A stretch of DNA of 64,000 nucleotides, from assembly GCA_905331475.1 (NCBI GenBank), contig CAJNYU010002807.1, positions 62,001 to 126,000 on the forward strand, in the 5' to 3' direction. The translations under genes and the position numbers were made by a program. The notes below the pieces were generated by a model. That model searched no databases and had not been told where the DNA came from. It was given only the letters and a program-made list of their open reading frames with translations. Shown in pieces: positions 1-10,018 of the stretch (position 1 is its first letter; each line of letters opens with the position of its first letter). The stretch comes from Rotaria socialis (taxonomy: Eukaryota > Rotifera > Eurotatoria > Philodinida > Philodinidae).

Positions 1-3000
1 ATCTAAGTAGGTCTGAGCAATAGTTGTAGTGAAAAAATAAAAATACTAGTATTGAAGAAGTACGTTATAAGTGAGGAATATGAATTCTGCAATATTTTTC
101 TCTAAATAGGTGTAAACTATAGAGAAGCTAGAATCACCAGGATCGGGGGATCAAAGAAATATGGGCTTCGATAACTCTACGCTTGAATGACGGGAAAATA
201 TAGAAATCCACATTATATTCATGAGACATTCTGAAATATCATTGCGACCTACTGTTTATTGATGAAGTTTTTGTAATTTTATGGATACTGGATGATTTAT
301 AAAAAAAAGACAATCTCTTAACAACCGAGTTCTATTTATAATTATAAGTTTATTGGTGATATGAAGAAGTTACATACAAATTATAGAATACCTGTAAAGG
401 ATGTTAACCAAAGCATGATTACGACGGTTAATATTATACCACCAAATAGTGAACCAATAAGAAAACATAGAATACATATGCATTTTGGTGTATAAATACT
501 GGAAACATGTTCATATCTATGGTCAATAAAAATAAAAATAAGTTCACAAAACGTCGTTTAAATTCAAGTTATTGCTTTCCACAATAAAAACACAATCACC
601 CATTCCCTACAGGACTTACTGATACTAATGATATTCAAATTTACTAATTGCAGTTTAATTCGAGAAGAACGTTTTGACTTATTTCAATAAAATTCATCAA
701 TTCTGACGACTCAATACTTCCATGAATCAGTTTTAATAGATATTCTTGGAAAATTAGTATTTTGAGGTTTGTTGGCTCATCTTTTCTGAATGGAAAAGGC
801 TTTTTTTTAAATGAAATACTTAGGGTTTCACGTTCTAGACAATAGCCTATACCTTATGGAGTCAATGCATACGTTTACGTTTGTTCAAATGTAGAACACC
901 CGTATTCTTGCGTCAGAACCAATAATTTGATAATCGCCTTACCTTTTTTCATTGTTTTTATTTTTCGTATGATCACTATGCCACTGGTTAGAGAAGGTAT
1001 TACTCCGCTGTTTCCTGTTGGCTGATTTAGAGTAATCTATTGTCGATGATGAATTTGATAACCACATTCTTATTTGAGGAAAATGTATCTTTAAGTCTAT
1101 GTAATTATATATTTTCAGTTTTCGATAAAATTCTGTGTTCTATTGAAAATTCAACGTAGAATCATACTAAATAAACAAAAAATGTCGTCCTTTTGGTTTT
1201 TTTTCATAAATAATTTGATTTCTTTCTTGAATATTCTGTACAGTGAACAATAAATATTCTTTTACACAAAATTCTACTTTAATTGAAAGGAAGACCTTCA
1301 ATGGATGTATTACTTTTCACGAAGAAATCTTATTAGGTGAGCCAAGGAGATAGACTGAATTTGAAATATGTAATACAATCTATATATATATATATATAAA
1401 TTCTGTTAATATGATCGAAGATATCTTTCTGTTTCTAACAATGATTATGAAAGTGGTATCAACCGAAATAATAGAATTACAGAATGTTGTTCTAAAGTTG
1501 TTTTTTCTTACCCATTTTATCTTATAATATAGCTATTCACTTTCTCTGTGTAAAACTTTGACTTTTGCATATCAATTAATTCCTATGTATAGAACTTTAT
1601 ATAGGATGCCTGTAGAACTTTTCAACCATTTGCTTAATAAAGTCCCTTTTGGATAGATCAAGATTCACTCGATTTATATTGCTCCGTATGTAATACAATT
1701 AAATTTATACATGATGAAGAAATTTCTATACAAAAAATCCATATTGTAGTTTATTTGATTTATTTGTTGGCTGTTGCTGATTTTTTTTCTATTGGATTAC
1801 ATTAAAAATACAAAATAAACATGGACGAGAATCAATATTATGAATAGCAAGTGTAAAAAGCAGCGCGTAGGCACTACACTGTATATAGGAAATGAAAATT
1901 TTGTTTTTGATGAAAAATAGTGATGGCATAATCTCGTAACACCGAGTAACAGCTTCGAAACCGTAACATAAAACTATATACTATAATTTGAGTAATTTCA
2001 GTTGTTCTGACATATCACCCTTAGGACATCAAGCTCGTTACCTTTTGCGAAATACTTGAAATTGAAGTCGATGAATATTTTAGCATTGAAGTCTCAATAC
2101 CTAATGTAACGATATTATGATACCCATGGTTGCATAGCTTGCTAGTGCTAGCAAATCTGAAACAGTTAAATAATGATTTACTGTAATCTTTAAATAAACT
2201 GTGCCAATTAATATTCATCATCATAGTTCTCGATCCTAGAGCTCTATAGAAAACCCTTAAAGATGTCAATCTCTTCTCCTATGCAGGTGATGATATCATG
2301 TAACCATAGAATTTCAAAATCTTGACACGATTGATCGACATTCTAGCTGAGACATCAGTTCAAAAGCTGTTAATCCTGTTCTACCGCATACCCTCTCGGA
2401 ACTATGACGCGTACACAGTAGCATTAGAGTAAAGCATTAAACACTAAAAAGTGGAGAACATCTTTTTGATCTGGTCAATGAAGAAGGTGTTAGATCTCCT
2501 TCAAACAAATATTGGAAATTACAATTTATATCCTTCTTCATTGAATAGCGCTTTTGTAAATGTGTCATATATTGTGCTGTTTTATAAAACAAAATCCCCT
2601 GGAATATCTTCCATGATATGATAAGATAGATTAGATTCATAAAAGGCTTTTCATAATGGTAAATATTACTTTTTTTATGAGAGAATTATGACAAAGAATT
2701 AATTGTTGTATATTAAAAAAGATTCTAATTAAATTTCGTTGTGGTAGCACAGAAAATATTGTCGCATAGTGTTACTTACGTGATATGAAGAATGGTTCGA
2801 AAAATCAATGTACTTCTATAGAAATGAATGTAAACAATTAGAAAAATATATTTTATTTGTAGTAATAAAAACATATTCATATTGATCGCATGATTATAAT
2901 GTGATGTAGTTGAACAATGGCACTTGCACTGTTTGATTGAGTATTAAGTAATTTTGTTTTCTGATGATCTTTCATTTAGGTATTCTCTTAAATTATCGTG

Positions 3001-3341
3001 AAAGCTTTTGTTTCATTTGAGTTCATCATTTAAAAAAAACTGATTTGCCACGATGATTTCGATTTAATGTCGATAGAAACTTTCATTAAAATTGCTTATC
3101 TTTGAAGGCGATGAGTTGAGTTTACCTTCAGTACGAAACATTTTCCCGAGAAGTCTCAATAATCATAGGGACATTATTGTAGTTTCTCCATGTTGCCTGA
3201 TTATAGCAATAGGGAATATAGATATTCAAAAGCTAATTGATACTTTCTCTATACGAAGAAGAACAGCTACAAAATCTTAACAGGCATGTATTTCTATCAA
3301 CCGAATAAAATCTGTAACTAGCATCATGATCATGTTAGAAT
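1..3341. other. Gene-poor AT-rich stretch
   Basis: I see no coding region I can support. The open frames are short, lack recognisable motifs and do not join across splice sites. There is a short TA run near 1380-1398. The stretch ends at the 8-bp direct repeat GTTAGAAT (3334-3341) that flanks the hAT-like element. Confidence 0.6.
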
Positions 3342-4160
3342 TAGGTATGCACCGAACCCGGGTACAAACCAGGTAGTTCGGGTCAGTACTACTCGGATTC
3401 GGTTGTACCGGTATTCAGTTATAGCCGGGTTCGGTCATCCTCCGATTCTGTCTTACCCGGTATTCGGTACTACCCGGGTTTCTTCATATCCAGATTCGGT
3501 ACTGGGATTCGCGGGTCCACTTATTCGTATCTCTCGAAGCATGGAAATCAATAATAAATAGCACCTATGGATATATAATAGATGGTAAAAAATGAGTTCA
3601 TGTCAAAAATCCTTTGCCTTGCTCAGCCTATCATAGTTAATCTCATTTATCAGGAACGGATACAGTTAAATGAGCTTCTCTTAATATTTATCTTGGACTC
3701 AACTACAAGAAATCGTCGAATGGTTCTCTTTATTAAATTTTCTAGAAACACATATGTATGATTTTTTTCCATCGGTCTACTAAGAATATCAATATCACCA
3801 ATACTAAATTGTATTGGTATTGGTATTGGTAGTATTCGAACTCTCACATCCCTACTTAGACTATCAGAAAGATCATTTCAATAAGGAGAACCATTCGACG
3901 ATTTCCTGTAGCTGAATCCAGGAGAAATGTTAATAAAAGCTCATTTAATTCTATGCTTTCCTGATAATTAAGATTATCTATGATAAATTGAGGAAGAGAC
4001 GATAAACCTTTGAAATAAAATCATTTTTTATTATCTATCTATAGGTACTATTTGTTTTTCATTTCTATACTTCAAAGGATACGAATAAGTAAACACAGGA
4101 ATCCCGTTATCCAATCTGGATATTACCGAACCCGAGTAGTTCGGGTTCAGTGCATGCCTA
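3342..4160. mobile_element. Non-autonomous hAT-like MITE, 819 bp
   Basis: The two ends are inverted repeats of 19 bp (3342-3360 and 4142-4160) that agree at 17 of 19 positions, pattern TAGGYATGCACYGAACCCG. The element is flanked by identical 8-bp direct repeats GTTAGAAT at 3334-3341 and 4161-4168. An 8-bp target duplication with a TA-G start is the signature of hAT transposons. No transposase frame is present. The outer parts, mainly 3350-3510 and 4120-4150, are crowded with degenerate copies of CCGAACCCGGGTA and TTCGG. In known hAT elements such as Ac, sub-terminal short motifs are transposase binding sites, so these may be the same kind of site (inference). Confidence 0.82.
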
Positions 4161-4168
4161 GTTAGAAT

Positions 4169-5794
4169 CCTGTAGACTATATTTAGTCAAAATTTTAAGA
4201 GATTATAATATTAATGCTAAATGCAAATATTTTCAACTAGGTAAAATTTTCATAATTTGCAGTGAGCCGGTTAGTTGTCATATTTTTCAATTGAAATATT
4301 TTTAAAACTTTGGAAATTACACGACTATTTCATAGCAGTATATATAGATCACAATAGCAACTTCTTTTAAACTATATTTCTTTTTCTCCTGCAATGTGGG
4401 GATCGTAATATGAGTCAAGAGCAACAATGTATAGACGATCTGTATAGTATTGTCTTTATTTCGCAGATATTATTTATGTTTATTTAAATGTTCATCGTAT
4501 TATTTTGACATACGGTATATAAGTATTTCTCTTCTTCAGTAAAACGTATGGCATACTTTGATTACTTGTCAACTAATTAAAATAAATTTACTTTTGCACT
4601 CTTCACTATTCGAGTTTTGTTCGGAAAAGAGACATTTCACACTAACTTTTCATTACGATTTGCCTGAGGAGATGTGCGTTACGATCTTCCTACATATAAA
4701 AACATACATGCTCTTCGGAATCACAAAAATTTAAAACAACCAGGGTGTTCGGAATGGAAGTTGTCCAGTAGGCCATAGCGGACAGCAGTATTTTTGAAAA
4801 ACTGAAATTTGCGTGGCGTTCGGAATGAAAAGGGTGTGGGTGTAATAACAAATAGTCAAACCCATACCCTTATATAGTATTTCTATTTTCTTTAATATAG
4901 CGCACTCTATAAGTATTATGATATACTTACGATCTCCAGGTAAAATAAGTTTACGGACATCCGGCCATTTTCGCTCCGATTTTCTGACAGTATTTTACAT
5001 ATTGTCGACCATTTCATTTCGATTTCCCTGTATTTTTTTTAAATACGATATCTTAACCGACATGTGTTACGTACTTCCGGTAAATGTTTTAAAGGCAAAA
5101 ATCAATTCCGAACACCTCAACGGATTACTGGGCGTCCGGGACACTGCTACGAAATGTCTTCGTCCCTTTTTTCCGACATGGTAATTTATAAATTAGAAAA
5201 ATTGCAAAACTAAAATAAATTTCATCAAAGGTTTTCTCCCCTGGTACATATGGTATACTTTTACTTTCACTAACATAACTGAGGAGAAGACGAAAAAGTT
5301 TTTGTATGACTTTATTTTCTTGTCTCAAAAGTAAACATAAAACATTATTCAATTCCCGTGATTGATTGTTATGCAACTGTTGTTTTTTTTTATCGTACAC
5401 AACGAGTTACGAATTATTTTGGTTTCAAAAATGTATAGAATTGTTTTCTTTTCATCGAGTAAAAGAAATAAAACCCTAGAAATTATTTCATTGATTTGTC
5501 GAAGCCGAATTGAATTTCAATATGGAGAACTCTATACCACCTAGCAATGATAGTCACAAGACTGAAGTTACTCGTTAGAATATTCACTGAGAAATCAATT
5601 TTTTGATGGTGATGAATTATGAAATCGAATGATCAAGTAACCATTGTAAAAGAAAGCGCTGATTAAATACTTTTCTTCGATTATCAACATTTTTTGCATT
5701 TCGAAGGATCCCAAAGGTTCGCAAAATGCAATTGAGAAAAAGTAGCATCATATTTCTTTTGGTTCATTTTCGCAAAATGTGTATAAACGATTAA
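4169..5794. other. Intergenic; short-motif block near 4741-5160
   Basis: No gene is supported. Between about 4710 and 5160 the motif TTCGGAAT and its complement recur (around 4715, 4749, 4829 and inverted at 5105), together with CCGGAC/GTCCGG motifs. The left part starts CAGGGTGTTCGGAAT at 4741 and the right part ends GTCCGGGACACTG near 5155, a weak inverted similarity. I found no target duplication, so an old MITE is only a possibility. Confidence 0.3.
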
Positions 5795-7313
5795 TCAAGA
5801 GAGAGTTACTGTCGCAGTTATACCAGCGCCAAGTGAATCTGTGCGTAACCAAAAACTCACGATATACACTTGTCCAGCCGCAGCCGTAAATTGTTGACTA
5901 AGTCGATCGGCACATGAATTACTTCCATCGCAGGCACAATAACTTCCACTTCGACAATTATAATTGCAAATTCGGGCTACGTACCCTCCACAACTTCCAT
6001 ATGGTCCAGTGCGTACCCAAGGTGAAAGTGAACCAGTTTCGAAACCTATATTTGTTAGCATTTGTGTGCCTCCTTGATAGATAGAGGTATCATCAACATA
6101 CCACTGACCTGGATCATTGCGCAGCTCAAACATAAAAGTAACTGGACCTGTCGTAGGTGACGTCCATGAATATACATAGCAGCCGTATGTAGTGTCATTG
6201 GGAGACGAGATAGTCAAAAGAATACTTGCAAGACCAACAGAAGTAGGAAGACATGGGGGTAACGGTGTAGTTGTTGTTGATGCTGTCGTTGTGGTTACCG
6301 ATGTTGTTGAAGTTGCTGTCGTCGAAGTTGTTGTGGTTGCTGTTGTTGTCACAATATGTGTATTTGTGAGAAGAAAAACCAAGAGAGCAGCAATACCCAT
6401 CAGAAGTAATAAAATACCAATAGATATTGAAACACAACAACATGCCGAACAGGCCGGACAGATTTTACCAATACAGCGACGATTTCTTTTATTGGTTTTG
6501 TTTTTTTCAGTATTTTTCGCTGTTGTCTTTAATCTGTCTTCAAGCACGCCCCATGCATATCGAAGACTTCTTGGTTTTGACTTTTGTTCTTGATATTCTT
6601 CCATTGATTTCATTCTCGATAAATTAGCTGAAACATTATGGTTCATTACACTACTGAAAAGTTTACTGGATGATGATGCCTATGTCAGTAGTAAAGTAAA
6701 TGAGGACTCAAAAAAAATAATATGTACCGAAATCTCATTAAATTTATTTTTAGTTGTTCGAATACTGTGAGGATGAATGATATTGTGACGTTTTATTGAT
6801 GAAGTTTCAGCCATTTCAATGACGAGTGGATGCATAGAAGTTGGTGAAACTGGATTTGATTTAAATTTATTAGTAGTAGTGGATATGCCACTCATTTTGC
6901 CTGAGCGTAAATCATCAGATAGTATCTAAATAAATAATTAAGAGATATTTATCAAATTAGAGGAAAACTATCGAGCATTGACTTCGCAGAATTATAGTAG
7001 ATGTTCAATAGAACAAGAACAATTTCTTTTAATAAAAGATTTTTATCTAGATTACATGGTTTACCTGTTTTTTTCGGATACGCTGATCATTGTTCTTATG
7101 CATGGAACGTTTTGTTTTCCTTCGGATTGATGAATTTCTACTAGCAAGAACTACTGTCACGGACCCCTTAAAAATAAAATCTCAGTAAATTAATGTGATA
7201 CTTTCGAAAGAACTTGCGGTTTTTTTATATTTTTTATGAATGCTTGACTGCATATTTTCCCGACGAACAGGAACCACAGTGACTCGTATTTTCGGTTCAG
7301 TTTCGGACATCAT
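5795..7313 (-). CDS. Stalked membrane protein with jelly-roll-like ectodomain, paralogue A
   Basis: Exons, in minus order, are 7214-7313 (uncertain), 7065-7166, 6728-6925 and 5795-6679. Exons 2-4 join in phase 0 and encode a basic, Ser-rich cytoplasmic part, a Cys cluster (KICPACSACCC) just before one hydrophobic membrane helix, a Thr-rich mucin-like stalk and an extracellular domain of about 150 residues with many Cys. The ectodomain has motifs seen in galactose-binding or CBM4/9-like jelly rolls: NIGFETGSLSPW, GQVYIVSFWLR, FELRNDPGQWYVDD. Type II topology and sugar binding are inferences. The first exon resembles exon 1 of paralogue B (10019-13195) but carries one extra base in A-runs relative to phase 0, so it does not join in frame at the visible donor. 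The true start may be downstream. The single large last exon replaces five exons of paralogue B. Confidence 0.7.
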
Positions 7314-7535
7314 ATTCACGTTACAACTTATAATGAAAGAATGATTGTAATGAAATCACAGCAACTATCCGCATATAAAATTTCATTTCTCTGATTCAGC
7401 ACGAGGTGCCACTAACTCAAAATGAGAGCCGATTTTGAAGGCTTTCTTCTTCAAAAGTTTGTTACACTTTGCTTTATACAGAAACAAAAATAAGATTGCT
7501 TTATTTTGTTGTCATTGTCTTGATACATTAGTAAT

Positions 7536-7912
7536 AGGGCGCTATGGCTGAATGGTTAAGATGTTCGGCACATATCTACAAGATAGTGTGTTCAAACCTC
7601 GGCGCCATCATCCATAGAATAACCGTGGACAAGTTACTAACGGCTGTTTTGTCTCGGACCACCCATCCGATAGCACGCTGATTACATATGACATACATAA
7701 AAATATCCTCATGGATAGTATGTGGTTAGTCAGTATGCATGGGAAGCTTAAGTAATTAAGCGGAAGGAACTCTGAGTCAGGCCGGCCTTCTGTCCAGAGC
7801 TGCAGCTAGTAATAGTTGTAGGAAAAATATCGGGCTCTTGAAACTGTCTCCGGACAGCACCCTATACTGAAAGGTAGCCGCAAGGCAAGGGTTTCTTTCT
7901 TTCTTTTCTTTC
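7536..7912 (+). mobile_element. tRNA-derived SINE with 12-bp target duplication
   Basis: The left end (about 7537-7608) looks like a tRNA. An acceptor-like GGCGC pairs with GCGCC, an A-box-like TGGCTGAATGGTTAAG is followed by a B-box-like GTTCAAACC 46 nt later. A non-tRNA body follows, and the right end is a (TTTC)n pyrimidine tail (about 7891-7912). Perfect 12-bp direct repeats TACATTAGTAAT flank it at 7524-7535 and 7913-7924. A pol III promoter head, unrelated body, simple tail and target duplication are the defining parts of a SINE. The Ser/Leu-like D-arm suggests a type II tRNA ancestor (weak inference). The perfect duplication suggests a fairly recent insertion. Confidence 0.85.
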
Positions 7913-7983
7913 TACATTAGTAATTCAATATAGTTTGAGACAATATAAAAGACATGAGAAAAAAGAAGCTCTAATGCTTTAGA

Positions 7984-7987
<4 letters not shown>

Positions 7988-8017
<30 letters not shown>
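7988..8017. repeat. (TA)n microsatellite
   Basis: About 15 uninterrupted TA units. Other TA runs lie near 15880-15904 (inside an intron) and 22994-23014. Confidence 0.95.
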
Positions 8018-8019
<2 letters not shown>

Positions 8020-8419
8020 CATTGTGCGGTAAATATTATTTAAATATTTACGAGCTAATATAAGGAAGAGATATATGTTGAGAATATAGATCAAAAGAGC
8101 ATTTTAGTGTATGTTTTATTTTATTTAGGCTCAAAAACAGAAAGAAAAATATTGATGAAAAAATGTTAATTCGGTTTGAGATTGATCAGATTTTGTATGC
8201 CTATTTTTTTCAGATGAAAAATAAACTTTCTTTGATCATTAATAGGGTTTGAATTTAATCATAGATTTCAAGATGAAGAATAATATTGAATTCTACATCG
8301 AACAATGATTTTTGATGAATATTATGAGATTGTTTACTCTTCAAAAGTCGCAGCAGCAACGACTAAGAAAATGTCTACTCGGCTTCTTCTGCCTTCAAAG
8401 AATAGATGCTCAGATGACC

Positions 8420-8830
8420 AAAAGACTAGTAAAAAGACTAGTCTTTTTTCTAGACAAGTCGGCCCATCCAGTCTAGTCTTTTTCTCAAAAAGTCCTAGTA
8501 CATGACTAGTCTGAAATCCCGTATAGTCCATAGTGCCCGTTCGGACTATGAAAGTGACTGGAGTCATTCTATTTATCATGCGTAGTCTTTTTCGAAAAAG
8601 TCTAGACATGCTGTACCATCCTGACGCCCGTCAAAAATATGATTCTAAATAAAAGTAAGAGCGTCCATGACGTTTTGCATGGCGAGTTGTGGTCTTATAT
8701 AATGAAGAGATCCTGACTAGTCTAAACTGAAATATTTTATGACTACAACTAGATTTGAACACACATACCAACTATTACTTATCCATCGTTCAGACCATTG
8801 AACCATTTGATCGAGAGATTAATTTATCAG
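8420..8830 (-). repeat. ACTAGTC-motif block with tRNA-like head; possible second SINE
   Basis: On the minus strand, about 8745-8830 reads as a decayed tRNA head: TGGTTCAATGGTCTGAACG (A-box-like), then GTTCAAATC (B-box-like). The spacing is 46 nt, the same as in the SINE at 7536-7912. The downstream body, reading down to about 8420, is crowded with ACTAGTC, TCTAGAC and AAAAAGAC palindromic motifs. The body differs from the other SINE. I found no target duplication, so the boundaries are approximate and this could be two unrelated repeats side by side. Confidence 0.35.
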
Positions 8831-9349
8831 TACTTCTAGTCATTCTAAGATGCTTTAAAATACGAATTTTTCCTAAGTTTTATTCAATTTTTCGTGTGAA
8901 TAAAAATTTTTTTTTATAAATTCAAAAATTATTCAGATGAAATTGAATAAAGTAAATCGAAAGCTGTGGTTATTTTATCCTATGTTTTTGTCTTGTTTCA
9001 GTCATTAATTTAGCAATTCAGCAGGACATTTTATTCAACAATTTTTTTCCTTCTAATATTTAGATAATTCAGAATTCGGACTGACGGTGTACTTAAAAAA
9101 TACAGAATAATCTTTACGAACATACAACAGTTTATATTAGCCTAGGAACAGTCCTTCTAACTAGCATTAAAGGCATTTTCGGGTAGTGAGAATTAGTGTC
9201 CATCAAGTGATTTCTGCACGCATGGTATATGGAAGACACCCATTTGTGTTTTAGAATATATACATAGACATAAGGCTTACTGTATTATGGACTACCGCCA
9301 AGACGCCAGTCTGATAGTCTAGACGTCTGTGCGTGGTTGTCTTTTTTCT

Positions 9350-9605
9350 CTTCCAGGGTGAAGAATCCGATAGTCGGATCCTGTCGGATCCTAGTGGAAA
9401 ATTATCGGATTTTATCGGATCCGATGGGAATTCATTGGAAATTGGCGGAATCCTTGGCATTGGATTCCGACAGGAAGTTGTCGGATGTCGGAAAATGCCT
9501 GAATGACCAGGACCCTGTCGGAACCCTAAAAATCCGACACCTTCGACATCCGACAACTTCCGACGCATTCCCATCGGATCCGATGGGGTGAGTTCGACCT
9601 GGGAG
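9350..9605. repeat. Short-motif repeat block with inverted ends, MITE-like
   Basis: A GC-richer 256-bp island made almost entirely of degenerate ATCCGA / TCGGAT / CCGACA units. Its ends, CTTCCAGGGTGAA (9350-9362) and TTCGACCTGGGAG (9593-9605), are inverted and agree at 10 of 13 positions. They are flanked by CTTTTTTCT (9341-9349) and CTTTTTTAT (9606-9614), an imperfect direct repeat in low-complexity sequence. Together these suggest a hAT-like MITE, but each piece is weak alone. Confidence 0.45.
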
Positions 9606-9614
9606 CTTTTTTAT

Positions 9615-10018
9615 TTATCGAAAAGTCGATGTTGCTGCGATTTGTATTAATTCTTTTCTTAATTGTCAGCTACAATTTAAACGTGTGCAATTTATGTGAT
9701 TTTCTTTTTTTTGTCACATGGACGATGTTCGTGCATGACACCGAAGCGTGAGGACGAACCACACAGTTCTGGATGAAATAAAATTATTACAATAATAATA
9801 ATCACTTGAAATCAACATTTTATTTTCTGTGGAAAAATAATTGAAGTTAAATTATTCGGTATTTCATGACTATTTTTTATTTATTTTTATATATCTACCG
9901 ATTTTATAGTCATTCAACAACTAAAATTGTATGCTATATCACGTTTGTTCATCAGCAATCAGAATTTCATCGATGATGATACAATATATAAATGATTCGA
10001 GCTCTGTATTAAAATAAA
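9615..10018. other. Intergenic, no feature seen
   Basis: AT-rich sequence downstream of paralogue B. I see no coding, RNA or repeat feature that I can support. Confidence 0.5.

Noticed and set aside
3650-3847. Open frame within the hAT-like element
   Set aside because: The Pro-Ile run comes from a TATTGG microsatellite, and no transposase motif is present.
4741-5117. Possible MITE with CAGGGTGTTCGGAAT and an inverted ATTCCGAACACC
   Set aside because: The inverted match is not at a clear second end and no target duplication was found, so I list it only as a motif block.
6192-6627. Long plus-strand open frames opposite the paralogue A exon (Val-rich and basic)
   Set aside because: They are antisense shadows of the Thr-codon runs and membrane exon; the same frames recur opposite paralogue B at 12151-12553.
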